DNA from: Brachyhypopomus gauderio
Lineage: Eukaryota; Chordata; Actinopteri; Gymnotiformes; Hypopomidae
Assembly (NCBI RefSeq): GCF_052324685.1
Contig: NC_135211.1
Span: 51,721,682-51,785,681 of the forward strand
Length of the DNA: 64,000 nt
Direction: 5' to 3'
Made by a program: the position numbers and the translations under genes. Positions within the stretch are counted from its first letter, which is position 1, and each line of letters starts with the position of its first letter. The notes under the pieces were generated by a model that worked only from the letters and a program-made list of their open reading frames with translations, was not told the DNA's origin and ran no database searches. Positions 10,311-20,309 of this stretch are shown here, piece by piece.

Positions 10311-13300
10311 GAACCCCCCCCTCTAGGCCCGAGACCCCGCGGGCCCAGGGCAACAGCCCTGTCGCGGTAGAAGGCCGCGATCAGGGAAGGATCCAGGATG
10401 CGTGCCCTGGGAACCCAAGACCGCTCCTCAGGACCGTAACCCTCCCAGTCCACCAGGAATTGATCCCGCCCCCGGACCCGACGGACGTCCAAAAGACGCC
10501 GCACCGTGTAAACAGGACCACCACCAACCATACGCGGCGCAGGAGGAGCCGGGGCGGGAGAAGAACCACATAAGTAAGGCCGGAGATGGGACACGTGAAA
10601 CACCGGGTGGACACGCATGGACGGAGGGAGAACCAAACGGTAGGTGACCGGGTTGATGCGACGGTCGACTTTGAACGGGCCCAGGAAGCGAGGAGCCAGC
10701 TTCTTGGTGCCGCCCCGCACCGGTAAGTTACCCGCCGCCAACCACACCCGCTGACCAGGACGGAAGGACAGCGCAGGGAGACGATGCTTGTCGGCGCTGC
10801 GGCAATAGGCGGAGGAGACCTTCAACAGGGCCGAGCGAGCACGCGACCAAGCCTTGCGACAGCGCCGAAACTGAGCCACAGCAGAAGGCACAGCTACGGC
10901 CTGCTCGTGATCAGCGAACAGGGGAGGCGCATACCCAAACAAACATTCAAAGGGCGACATACCCAGAGCGGAATGCCATAGCGTGTTGTGGGCGTACTCG
11001 GCCCACAACAGGTGGTCGGCCCAGGACGCGGGGTTAGAGGACGCCAGGCACCTGAGCGTCTGCTCCAGGTCCTGGTTGACTCGCTCGGTCTGACCGTTAG
11101 ACTGGGGGTGGAAACCCGATGAGAGGCTGGCGGAGGCACCGAGGAGGGTCAAAAAGGCCTTCCAGAAGCTGCTGGCGAACTGAGGTCCTCTGTCGGACAC
11201 CACGTCCTGAGGAAATCCGTAGTTACGGACTACATGAACCAGTAATAGAGACGCAGTTTCTCGGGCGGAGGGTAGCTTAGGCAGGCCGATGAATTTGCTG
11301 TACTTAGAGAACCTGTCTACAATCACGAGAATGGTGGTCAGCCCTTTGGAGGATGGAAGACCGGTGATGAAGTCTAGGGAGATATGGGACCATGGTCTGG
11401 AGGGAATAGGCAAAGGGCGCAACAGCCCCCTGGGCTTGTTACGAGGGGCCTTACTCCTGGTGCACACCTCGCAGGAAGCCACGAAGTCACGGATCTCCTG
11501 ATCCATCGCAGGCCACCAAAACCTCCTTTTTATGAGCTCGGCGGTCCGCCTAGCACCGGGGTGCGCCGCATACCGTTCGGTGTGTCCCCATAAGAGGACC
11601 TTACGCCGGACGGTCGAGGGCACGTAGAGACAGCCAGGAGGAACACCGCTAGGGCCGGGTTCGTTAGCGAGTTCATCCTGTACTGCTTTCTCAATACCCC
11701 ACCGGATAGGTGCGACAACGACTCCCGGGGGAAGCACGGTCTCAGGGGGACTGTCGACGAGAGGTGGCTCCCACTGTCGGGACAAAGCGTCAGGCTTGGT
11801 GTTTTTTGAGCCAGGACGATACGACAGAGTGAAGTCGAAACGACTGAAAAACAGGGCCCATCTGGCCTGTCTGGCATTGAGGCGCTTGGCCTGCTGGAGA
11901 TAGGTCAGGTTTTTGTGGTCCGACCAGACCAGGAAAGGATGGCGAGCCCCCTCCAGCCAGTGTCGCCACTCCTCTAAGGCCATCTTAACGGCCAGGAGTT
12001 CTTTGTCCCCTACGTCGTACCGTCTTTCCGTGGGGGTGAACCGGTGTGAAAAGTAAGCACAGGGATGCAGCTTAGGAGGAACCCCGACCCGCTGCGAGAG
12101 AACAGCCCCAACACCCAGATCAGAAGCGTCAGTCTCAACAACGAAGGGAAGCTCAGGGTCAGGAACCCGCAGTACAGGAGCACTAGTAAAAAGGCCCTTA
12201 AGGGTCTCGAATGCTTTCTGGGCTTCTGGAGTCCATGTGAACTTCCCCAGTTTTTTGCTAGTGAGAGCAGAGAGCGGAGCCGCGAGGGAGCCAAAATTTC
12301 TAATAAAGCGCCTGTAGAAATTGGCAAACCCCAGGAAGCGTTGGACCAAACGCACGGACGTGGGCACGGGCCATTGAGACACAGCTTTAATCTTGGCGGG
12401 TTCCATTGCCAGTTTACCGTTGACAATGATGAACCCCAAGAAGGCTACTTCGGCAACGTGGAACAGGGACTTCTCTAATTTTACATAGAGGTGATTCTCG
12501 AGTAGCAATTGGAGCACGCGGCGTACGTGTTGCTGATGCTCTTGGACGGTACGGCTATATATTAAAATGTCGTCTAGGTAGACGTAGGCGTAGTTATCCA
12601 AAGCCTCCCTAAGGACGCCGTTAACAAACCGCTGAAAAGCGGCGGGTGCGTTCATGAGACCAAACGGCATGACTAAGTACTCGTAATGCCCGGAGGGCGT
12701 GTTGAAGGCGGTTTTCCACTCGTCGCCCTCCCTGACACGCAACAGGTTGTACGCACTTCTCAGATCTAGCTTAGTGAAGACCGTCGCCCGTTGAAGGGCC
12801 TCGAAGGCAGAGGACATGAGAGGCAAGGGGTGGCGGTCTTTGATAGTGATCTTGTTAAGCCCCCTGTAATCGATGCAAGGGCGGAGACCCCCATCTTTTT
12901 TCCCCACAAAGAAAAATCCAGCCCCGGCGGGAGAGGTAGAGGGACGAATAGTACCAGCCGCGAGCGCCTCCTGTATGTAGGTCTCCATAGCCTTGCGTTC
13001 AGGCAAAGCTAGGGAAAACAAACGCCCCCTAGGGGGAGTAGTACCGGGCAGGAGGTTGATAGCGATATCGCAGGCTCTATGCGGGGGTAGGAAGCCTGCT
13101 TTGCGTTTGCTAAAAACGTCTTTGAGGTCGTGGTAGACAGCAGGAACCTTTTCTATGAACGCTATCTTTTCTTGGCTCTCCCCGGTTTTGCTGCGGTGGG
13201 GCGCCAAGCACGACTGTTCACAGACCTTACTCCAACGGTTAATGGACAGATTAAGCCAATCTACGTCGGGGTTGTGGCGTTGGAGCCAGGGAAACCCTAG

Positions 13301-13636
13301 GATCAGCTGTAGTTTGGGTGCAGCGATGACATAGGGGGTGAGTGTTTCGTGGTGGTTCCCTATAGAAATGTTCAGAGGAACGGTTTGGTGGGTTATGTCC
13401 CCGGAAGTGAGCAGCCTACCGTCCACAGCGGACACAGAGATGGGCTTTTCTAGAGGAACCAGAGGTATGGAGAGTGAGGCTACGAGAGCGGTGTCTATGA
13501 AATTACCAGAGGCCCCTGAGTCAACGAGAGCCAGGACCCGATGTTCCTCAGAACCTCTCCATGACACCACTACATGAGGCATCAGTCCACATGCGGGGAA
13601 ATAAGTGCCATGACCCGTCGGTGCAACCCCGTTCAC
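10226..13636 (-). CDS. pol: Gypsy pol: protease, reverse transcriptase, RNase H, integrase, chromodomain
   Basis: An intact frame of about 1136 codons overlaps the end of gag in the -1 frame; its first in-frame GTG at 13636-13634 is not a believable start, so it is made as a Gag-Pol fusion. In order: an aspartic protease DSGASGNF near residue 39; reverse transcriptase with YLDDI near residue 351; RNase H starting [10 protein letters not shown]; an integrase HHCC zinc finger and DDE core ([25 protein letters not shown]); and a chromodomain near residues 1040-1095 ([10 protein letters not shown] ... [11 protein letters not shown]). The chromodomain is known to guide integration to histone-marked chromatin in chromoviruses. 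The 3' end runs into the 3' LTR. No stop or frameshift interrupts it. Confidence 0.95.
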   Translation of the reverse strand: MNGVAPTGHGTYFPACGLMPHVVVSWRGSEEHRVLALVDSGASGNFIDTALVASLSIPLVPLEKPISVSAVDGRLLTSGDITHQTVPLNISIGNHHETLTPYVIAAPKLQLILGFPWLQRHNPDVDWLNLSINRWSKVCEQSCLAPHRSKTGESQEKIAFIEKVPAVYHDLKDVFSKRKAGFLPPHRACDIAINLLPGTTPPRGRLFSLALPERKAMETYIQEALAAGTIRPSTSPAGAGFFFVGKKDGGLRPCIDYRGLNKITIKDRHPLPLMSSAFEALQRATVFTKLDLRSAYNLLRVREGDEWKTAFNTPSGHYEYLVMPFGLMNAPAAFQRFVNGVLREALDNYAYVYLDDILIYSRTVQEHQQHVRRVLQLLLENHLYVKLEKSLFHVAEVAFLGFIIVNGKLAMEPAKIKAVSQWPVPTSVRLVQRFLGFANFYRRFIRNFGSLAAPLSALTSKKLGKFTWTPEAQKAFETLKGLFTSAPVLRVPDPELPFVVETDASDLGVGAVLSQRVGVPPKLHPCAYFSHRFTPTERRYDVGDKELLAVKMALEEWRHWLEGARHPFLVWSDHKNLTYLQQAKRLNARQARWALFFSRFDFTLSYRPGSKNTKPDALSRQWEPPLVDSPPETVLPPGVVVAPIRWGIEKAVQDELANEPGPSGVPPGCLYVPSTVRRKVLLWGHTERYAAHPGARRTAELIKRRFWWPAMDQEIRDFVASCEVCTRSKAPRNKPRGLLRPLPIPSRPWSHISLDFITGLPSSKGLTTILVIVDRFSKYSKFIGLPKLPSARETASLLLVHVVRNYGFPQDVVSDRGPQFASSFWKAFLTLLGASASLSSGFHPQSNGQTERVNQDLEQTLRCLASSNPASWADHLLWAEYAHNTLWHSALGMSPFECLFGYAPPLFADHEQAVAVPSAVAQFRRCRKAWSRARSALLKVSSAYCRSADKHRLPALSFRPGQRVWLAAGNLPVRGGTKKLAPRFLGPFKVDRRINPVTYRLVLPPSMRVHPVFHVSHLRPYLCGSSPAPAPPAPRMVGGGPVYTVRRLLDVRRVRGRDQFLVDWEGYGPEERSWVPRARILDPSLIAAFYRDRAVALGPRGLGPRGGGSVRVGPRHVPPAATRRSPRAGTRGNRAR

Positions 13637-14583
13637 CGCCGGGTCTGCCCTTTTCCCTGTAACTCAGGACACTCGGCGATACGGTGGTTAGCCCTGCCGC
13701 AATAAAGACACTTGCCCTCTCGTATGCGGCTTTGTCTTTCCTGACGTGAGAGACGAGTGTGCCCTAATTGCATGGGCTGTTCTGATGACGCGCCCTCCTC
13801 GTGTGTGGTCTTACGCACAGGGGATACTGCCTTAACACTGGGCGAAGTGAACAAACGGCGGTGTTGTTTACGGTCCCTCAACCGATTATCTATTCTAATG
13901 GTGAGGTCTATAGCGTCGTCCAGACCGCTAGGAGGCTCCCTGAGGGACAGTTCGTCCTTGATCTCTTCGCTCAAGCCTTCTATGTAAACGGCCCCCAGCG
14001 CCTCCGAACCCCAATCACTTTCTGCCGCCAGTGTGCGGAAGTCCAGAGAGTATTCCGCCACGGTAGATCTGCCCTGTCGCAAACGTAACAGCCTAGAAGC
14101 GACCATACCCCCTGAAGCAGGATGAAAAAACGCCTGCCGCATAGCCCGAGAAAACCGTTCGTATGAGGAACAGAGCTCCGGCTGGTTCTCCCATACCGGT
14201 GTAGCCCACCGTAATGCTTTCCCCGAGAGTAACGCCATAACATAAGCCACTTTAGCACGTTCGGTGGGAAAACGGGACGGTTGTTGTTCAAAGATAAGAG
14301 AACACTGTAACATAAACCCCCTACACTCGTTGGGATCCCCGTTATAACGCGCCGGAGCGGGCAATGCGGGCTCAGCACGAGAGTCAGCAGGCAGCCCAAC
14401 AGCCCCGGGGGAAACCAGAGGGCTGGGAGCCGCAGCAGGCGGATCAGGCTTTTGGACAGCGAGAGCGATAGCCTGGAGCTGAGTGTGAATTTCCTGCAAC
14501 GCCTGCTCATGCCTGCCAATAGTCTGCCCTTGTATGGCAAGGGCGTTTCGCATGTCGTCGGCGTCAGGGTTAGCTGGGTCCAT
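13633..14583 (-). CDS. gag: Gypsy gag, 316 aa
   Basis: The frame is open further upstream through the 5' LTR, but the first ATG after the LTR is at 14583-14581, 19 nt downstream of the LTR, and is the sensible start. The protein has a coiled N-terminal segment, a proline-rich linker, a retrotransposon-gag capsid region and a CCHC zinc knuckle ([14 protein letters not shown]) near its end. It stops at 13635-13633. Product: nucleocapsid/capsid protein of the virus-like particle. Confidence 0.93.
   Translation of the reverse strand: MDPANPDADDMRNALAIQGQTIGRHEQALQEIHTQLQAIALAVQKPDPPAAAPSPLVSPGAVGLPADSRAEPALPAPARYNGDPNECRGFMLQCSLIFEQQPSRFPTERAKVAYVMALLSGKALRWATPVWENQPELCSSYERFSRAMRQAFFHPASGGMVASRLLRLRQGRSTVAEYSLDFRTLAAESDWGSEALGAVYIEGLSEEIKDELSLREPPSGLDDAIDLTIRIDNRLRDRKQHRRLFTSPSVKAVSPVRKTTHEEGASSEQPMQLGHTRLSRQERQSRIREGKCLYCGRANHRIAECPELQGKGQTRR
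13651..13657 (-). promoter_or_regulatory. predicted -1 ribosomal frameshift site GGGAAAA
   Basis: In the gag frame the heptamer reads G GGA AAA, matching the X XXY YYZ rule for -1 slippage. It lies 15 nt upstream of the gag stop codon. The pol frame is exactly -1 relative to gag and is open across this point. This explains how pol is expressed without its own start. Confidence 0.75.
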
Positions 14584-14588
14584 AATAC

Positions 14589-14599
14589 GCTGAAGTTGT
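14589..14599 (-). promoter_or_regulatory. primer-binding site complementary to the element's own RNA 5' end
   Basis: Directly after the 5' LTR the minus strand reads GA-ACAACTTCAGC. It lacks the TGG that pairs with a tRNA CCA end. Its 11-nt core ACAACTTCAGC is the exact complement of GCTGAAGTTGT at 15151-15141 in the 5' LTR. That segment begins about 31 nt downstream of the TATA-like box at 15175-15182, where the transcript should start. This is the arrangement known for self-primed Tf1 and sushi elements. Confidence 0.75.
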
Positions 14600-14601
14600 T
14601 C

Positions 14602-15287
14602 TGTAACGCGTTGCCGCCGATCACGGCGGTGACGCGTTGGTTTAAACGTGGTGAGAACCCAAACGCTAACCAAAAAATAAAACGGCAAAAAGACAGCCAA
14701 CTGAAACCTCCGCAGATGCGGGAAAAAACGAAAATAAAACTCAAGGGAAACAACAGAAGGATAACACGGAGGAACTCGACGTGTACAGGTAAGTAAACAA
14801 ACAAAAAACACGCGGAAAGAAATACAACGCGTCTAATAAGGGAAAAACAGGAAAACGAAAAACACACGGAGAAACCTCAACGTGTCAGAAGGAGAGGAGA
14901 AAAATATACAAAACAAAAGACGAAGCTTTGGTACAAGACCAGCGGCTTCTTACCAGGTTACCTGTCAGACTGTCAACCAGAACACTGGAGGACAACCGAC
15001 GAAGAAACAGAGGGAGAAGACAAAAAAGAAACAAAACCAACCTGAGAACACTCAGGGGGAAAACGAGAGAAAGAGAGCAACGAGATCGTAGTGAGAAGAA
15101 GAGAGAACTTGGCTTAGGCTGTGAGAGTGCGTGACTACAGACAACTTCAGCAATGCGTTGCTGAAGTCGCCTGCTTTAAATAGGCAGCCCAACAGGTGTA
15201 ATCTATCGGGCTCGATTACCCCTGGTACCAGCTCGCGGGCTCCGCCTAGTGGCGGCAGGAGGCACGTGCCTGGGTCCAACCCTGACA
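14602..15287 (-). repeat. 5' LTR of the Gypsy element
   Basis: 686 bp, same length as the 3' LTR. It holds the TATA-like box (minus-strand TATTTAAA, 15175-15182) and, at about 15142-15165, a palindrome (ACTTCAGCAA...TTGCTGAAGT) around the predicted RNA start. Confidence 0.95.
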
Positions 15288-15292
15288 GGTTC

Positions 15293-16790
15293 TGCCTTGT
15301 AGCACCAAAGTCTTCTAAGAAGTAAGAGAATGTATAATTAATGAATGGTTAATTCTGTAATTTTGTTTGAAATATATATACATGAACATAAATTCAGCAG
15401 GAAAAAAAATATTAAAAAGTTATAGCTTGCTTCTACGATGGCAGCTTCATCAAAGTCATTGAACATTTAAGTTTGGGTTTTGTTTTTTTTTTTTGTGGAA
15501 AGTTTGGTAAAACCAGTCTCACCCTACCTGCCTTATCTATCCTCCATACTGTCTCTAGTGATGCTAGCCACTATATTCTCACACACATACACCATGTGCA
15601 CACAGTGGTGTAGGAAGTTAGGGAAAGAATGGCTTTCTTTGATCTTTGGAAACAGTGTCAGGAAATATGGACGTGGGCTGGGTTAAGTGGTGGTTCAGCA
15701 CTGCCCACATGGGAATACTGAGAGAAAGTATGAATTATCTTTACCCCCATTTGTGGTCTGGGGGAAATATTACTCTACATCTTTGAAATGGCCGAAGAAT
15801 TCTTTCACACTCATCTCATCCCTAGACCACAAGCACAGATTCCATTAGTTCTTTAATTATTTACTATGTGTGCAATAAGCATCTGGGACTGGCGAACATG
15901 TTAAGTGCTTGATGTAACAATGTGCTACAATCTACTTCATGAAATGCTTAAATGAATCATTAAATCGATCATTAAAATTACAGTTCAATAGTTAGCGAGT
16001 TCTTCCATGTTAGCATTTTTCTGACACTTTCCCAATAAATAAATAAACATATTTTTAATGCTAGATTCTGTTATTTCAGAGTGTCGAATGAAGTGAAGTG
16101 TTGTAAAAAGATGTAATGTAAAAAGACATTTACTTGCAATGTGAAGTGAACTTTGTTTTATCTGAAGGCTATGTAGAGAGACGATACTGTTGACTGGGTG
16201 TTTCAGCCAGTAATAATAATGCAGTATCGCTTTCAATATATTTTAAAGACAGATGTGCAGATAAATAGATAAGGTCAATTTGGTCATGTAGCAGCCTGCC
16301 CAGGCTGTTAAGTGATGTGTGAGAAAGCTTTTTTATTACTACAAACAACTAGAGACTGTGTTGAGTAGTGTGAGAGTCAGAGGAAGCTTGCAAATATCTC
16401 TTAGTTATTAAGAGTTTATACACATGTAAAATTATCAATCAGGCAATGCTGAGGCAACAATGATGCTGACATTTACTTATCTGTGATCCATATAATATTT
16501 CTCAAGTGTTTGGAACACTCTAATACTGCCATGATAGGGCAACCTGCCGTTGAAGCCATTTCAAGTACTTCATCTGACAACTGCTGAAGAGAAACTAAGA
16601 ATCCCATCCATTTAATGCTGTTTGTGATTTTCTTCATTTAATGTTCTGTTTATTTTTTTGTGCATATACTTTAATGAAATCACATTCAGCTGTAAAGTCA
16701 GGTCAAGTACATTTGCATCCATGAAGGTGGTAGACTGTCTCTACTGGTGCACCACCAAGGTCATTGGCCAGTCCTCATGTCTTCTTTTCC
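15293..16790. other. intergenic DNA without recognisable features
   Basis: AT-rich sequence with a T-run near 15483-15494. Open frames are short and carry no recognisable motif. Confidence 0.5.
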
Positions 16791-16795
16791 TTCGT

Positions 16796-16888
16796 CTCTC
16801 TGTCTCTCTCTCTCTCTCTCTGTGTCTCTCTCTCTCTCTGACTGACTCTCTCCCTCCCTCTCTCTCTCTCTCTCCCTCTCCCTCTTTC

Positions 16889-16923
<35 letters not shown>

Positions 16924-16957
16924 GGCTGACTGGCTCTCTCTCTCTCTCTCTGTCTGA

Positions 16958-17005
<48 letters not shown>
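16796..17005. repeat. (CT)n microsatellite with interruptions
   Basis: About 210 bp of CT repeats interrupted by TGTCT and CTGACTGACT blocks. It creates Ser/Leu-rich and Arg/Glu-rich open frames on either strand that are artefacts. Confidence 0.95.
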
Positions 17006-17008
<3 letters not shown>

Positions 17009-17620
17009 CTGCCTCTTACCTTCTCATCTGCCTTTGCCAAGTGAAGCACGGACCTGAGCAGATGAAGGTGTCTCGGAGCTCTGATGTCTCGGAGCTCGCC
17101 CCATTGACCAAAGTGAACCACCAGAACAGAAAGGTCGCTGCGCACTCAAACTTGCTGGAGTCTGTGGGTGTGTAGGGTGACTTACATCTGCGCATCTCAA
17201 GGTATGTCAAAGCAAGTCCGTCTTTATCATCTTCCATTCGCATTGATGCAAAATGTTGAGTCAATAACATAAAATGGTTTCTTAAGAACCATGATGCAAC
17301 ATTTAGCACAATATAGCAGGTGACAGTAATAAGCTACAAGATAAGCTACAAGAGTGCAGGTCAAGGGACACGTATCAACAATAAGATATACAAAACAATA
17401 ATCAAAAAACAATGCAACCTAGGCAGGAGAAGGATTCACTCTGCAATTGGTCTTCAGTATCAGTTTCTTTGGCATGCTTGAAACTGCACAACAGAGTATC
17501 TCACGAGTAAGAACACATAGCTGTTGACATTAATATCAGATCTGGAATAGAGAATGCTAATGTAAATCACAGTGTATGTGTCTGGGACTTTAGGGATAAA
17601 CATGGAAACTGCAAATGGCA

Positions 17621-17623
<3 letters not shown>

Positions 17624-17676
<53 letters not shown>
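17624..17676. repeat. (AT)n microsatellite, left flank of a hAT insertion
   Basis: A pure AT run that continues at 18458-18522 on the other side of the hAT element, showing that the element landed inside one long AT array. Confidence 0.9.
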
Positions 17677-17679
<3 letters not shown>

Positions 17680-18454
17680 GGATGCACCGAAAATTCGGCC
17701 ACCGAAAATTTTCGGCCGAAATGGCTTAAATTTGCATTTTCGGTTTTCGGCCGAAATACTTTCATCACCGAAACAACACGGCCGAAACAATGTGCTGTGA
17801 TGACGCAAGCAAAAATCGCCACCTGCACGCGCTTATTTGGATAAAGCTAGCAAAAAAGTTTTCCAGTGATGGCGCCAAGGCAAAGGACATTACACCAAAC
17901 ATTATGGAACTCGCTGCCTTAGACGATCAGCCGTTCTCCGTCGTAGGGATTTCGTAGGCTAATAGAGCACATTGAGCCCCGTTATGTTTTGCCGAGCAGA
18001 CGACATTTCTCAGAAGCGTGTTTACCTGAGCTGTTTAATGTTGTTGCAACTCACGTCACGTTTTTATGAGAGAATTTATATTTATCTTTCAGGCCAGTCA
18101 GTTATAATTCAATTTAACTCGTATAAAATACATATATTTATCCTCTCAGATAAAAACGGTCTGCAAGCGAGTTAAATTTAATTAGTGGTCGGCCGTTGTC
18201 AGCGTTATCGGCCCACCACTAATTTTATTTTATAATATGCATTACTGTAATGTCAGTGCTAAATAAATAATTTTGTAGTTGATTTATTCTTTGAATAGCA
18301 ATGTCTTGATTTTAGTGAGGTTAGCCATAAATCCAATGTTACTAATAATTGGCATAATGTAGGCTATTTCGGTGTTTCGGTTTTCGGCTTTCGGCCTTGG
18401 TTTCCTAATTTTCGGTTTTCGGTTTCGGTTAAGAATTTTCATTTCGGTGCATCC

Positions 18455-18457
<3 letters not shown>
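17677..18457. mobile_element. non-autonomous hAT element, copy 1 (781 bp)
   Basis: Ends TTGGGATGCACCGAA and TTTCGGTGCATCCCTA form the terminal inverted repeat. The 8-bp flanks are ATATATAT on both sides, consistent with a hAT duplication in an AT array. It is the same family as 46930-47656, in opposite orientation. The interior keeps a decayed fragment of hAT transposase (around 17800-18060), broken here by a short deletion after the DDQPFSVV segment. A palindrome of about 40 bp (18183-18222) is nested inside. Confidence 0.88.

Positions 18458-18522
<65 letters not shown>
18458..18522. repeat. (TA)n microsatellite, right flank of the hAT insertion
   Basis: Continuation of the AT array interrupted by the hAT element. 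Confidence 0.9.
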
Positions 18523-18526
<4 letters not shown>

Positions 18527-18912
18527 TTCACAAGAATCATATATGATAATGGGGAAAAACAATTTTGAGGTGCCTGGTGGTTTTATTGTTGTTTTTTTTA
18601 CAGTTTTTCTCAGTCGATTTGGTATATTTCTCACATCATGGTTTATATTGGCATCACAACAAGTGCATTTCTCAAAACAGTACAAACAGCAAAATACCTG
18701 CAAAAGCACATACTTCACTCAAAATTTTTTGTTTTTGCCTCAAAAGCAAATATTTAGGTCAGTCAATTTGTCAGTGCCATCAGAGTATCTAGTCTGTGTG
18801 CCATTGACTATGAACAAGGCAGTCAGAATACTTAGTCATATTGTCAAAAATACTTAGTCAAACTGCAAAATTAGAAACTTACTCTACACATTCAAAAGAA
18901 CCTGAGCACATA
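18523..18912. other. intergenic DNA without recognisable features
   Basis: AT-rich sequence with short open frames on both strands that resemble nothing I know. Confidence 0.45.
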
Positions 18913-18917
18913 CAGCC

Positions 18918-19260
18918 TGTTACGGTGACAGCTCCGGACCCTTCCCTGTGAGCGTGCAGCTACATTGTCTGCGTGTCGTTATGTCTATGTATGTACTTCC
19001 GTGGGTGTGGGTTGTCCGTGAGCGTGTTCGTAGTCTCACCTGTGCCTTGTCTCGAGATCATGAGGGTACGTGTTGATCACCTATTTAATGTGCGTTCGCG
19101 CAGTGTCTTGTGCTCGTCTTTGTCTAAAGTTTCGTGCCAGTGTGAGTGTCTGTGTGTTGTGCTCACTCTCCGCTCTGAGCTTACACATCTGTTCTGTTCA
19201 AATAAACGTTCTGTGTTGCACCATCAATGCTCGTCGTGCCTCCTCCCTCGGGTTGTGACA
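18918..19260 (+). mobile_element. solo LTR, 343 bp
   Basis: Starts TGTTACGGTGAC and ends GGGTTGTGACA. A perfect 5-bp duplication, CAGCC, flanks it at 18913-18917 and 19261-19265. Plus orientation follows from a TATA-like CTATTTAATG near 19081 and AATAAA at 19201-19206. No internal region is present. Confidence 0.9.
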
Positions 19261-19597
19261 CAGCCTTCTCTTGTTGATGTGTGAAAATGGAACCTCTGCT
19301 ACTCCTATGAGCTAGTCTTCATGCCTTATATGGTGTAAGAATGCAAAAATACAAAACAAAAAATTTAATAACGTCAGAATTTGTCAGTGTGCAGCATTAG
19401 AGCAGAGAGCACATTTCTGAATTAAATACATATTTTCTCTATGAAATGTTGAAAACGACTGAAGACATAGTTGTTCTTCCAATATTCAGCTGCACCCAGC
19501 GACCAGCTTCAGCCATTGTAAGACCATGACTTACATGTAAAATATGGTCCACAAATGTTGCCCTTATTTCACTGTTTTGTCCCCTCAGCCTTACACC

Positions 19598-19756
19598 ACA
19601 CACCCCTCTACACCACAGTATTACCCCTCTACACCACACAGTCTTACTCCTCTACACCACACAGTCTTACTCCTCTACACCACACAGTCTTACTCCTCTA
19701 CACCACAGTATTACCTCTCTACACCACACAGTCTTACTCCTCTACACCACACAGTC
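19598..19756. repeat. minisatellite, 23-bp unit
   Basis: About seven copies of CTACACCACACAGTCTTACTCC-like units, some missing the ACAGTCTT part. The unit was the target of the MITE at 19760-19932. Confidence 0.9.
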
Positions 19757-19759
19757 TTA

Positions 19760-19932
19760 GGCTGGAAACATACTTGCTGTTTGCCCATGCGTTCGCGTAG
19801 ACAACATTCGCGTACGCGTCGCGTTAACTATTGGAGGACGTGCAAAACCTACGCGCCAAACCGACGCAGGATACGCGAAGCAGCCATGATGCGTACGCGA
19901 ACGCGTAGTTAACAGCAAGTATATCTTAGCCT
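19760..19932. mobile_element. Harbinger-like MITE, 173 bp
   Basis: The ends GGCT-GGAAACATACTTGCTGTT (first 20 or so bases) and the inverted right end share ATACTTGCTGTT, followed inside by CG-rich inverted blocks such as GCGTTCGCGTA. The host minisatellite shows the empty site (AGTCTTACTCC), which gives a TTA duplication at 19757-19759 and 19933-19935. A 3-bp TTA/TAA duplication is typical of PIF/Harbinger. Confidence 0.7.
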
Positions 19933-19935
19933 TTA

Positions 19936-20260
19936 CTCCTCTTATTGGCTGTTCACCCTATACATGGCCTTGTCTTTCCATTATGAGACTTTGTGATACT
20001 GCAGTGTTTAGCGTCTATAAATGTTTGCCAATTACAGTAAAGGTTCATGAGATGCACCTCTGACCTATGGTTGAGACCACTGGGTGATCTAAACCTTCAC
20101 AAATTCCCTCTCTTACTGTAACTGAATGTTCATGTGCAAACAATTTTATCAAATTAGGATAAATTACTAAAATGACCTAGGCGATGACCTAAAGAGTAAA
20201 TGTTTTGGAGGGTAAGACAATTCAACAGACAATCCGTACAGCACATTTTGAAAAACATGA
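19936..20260. other. intergenic DNA without recognisable features
   Basis: Nothing beyond AT-rich sequence can be supported. Confidence 0.4.
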
Positions 20261-20309
20261 CTTAATGCAAAAAACAACAGACAGTTGTCCATGTCCATAA
20301 TGAAAGTGA

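Larger units (their letters stand above)
9625..15287 (-). mobile_element. complete Ty3/Gypsy chromovirus (Tf1/sushi-like), 5663 bp
   Basis: Two 686-bp LTRs (9625-10310 and 14602-15287) bound an internal region with intact gag and pol on the minus strand. The host duplication GGTTC is perfect at 9620-9624 and 15288-15292. On reading the two LTRs side by side I saw one mismatch (A at 9837, G at 14814), so insertion is recent. The C-terminal chromodomain in pol places it among chromoviruses. A polypurine tract (minus-strand AGAGGGGGGGG) lies at about 10314-10325 beside the 3' LTR. All parts expected of an autonomous element are present and unbroken. Confidence 0.96.

Noticed and set aside
10784..13577. 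Plus-strand open frames across the Gypsy pol region
   Set aside because: All are antisense shadows of the intact minus-strand pol frame.
16741..17145. Minus-strand frame with a non-repetitive start followed by Arg/Glu repeats
   Set aside because: The repetitive part is the (CT)n microsatellite in reverse. The non-repetitive 40 codons matched no protein I know and lacked convincing splice sites, so no exon is called.
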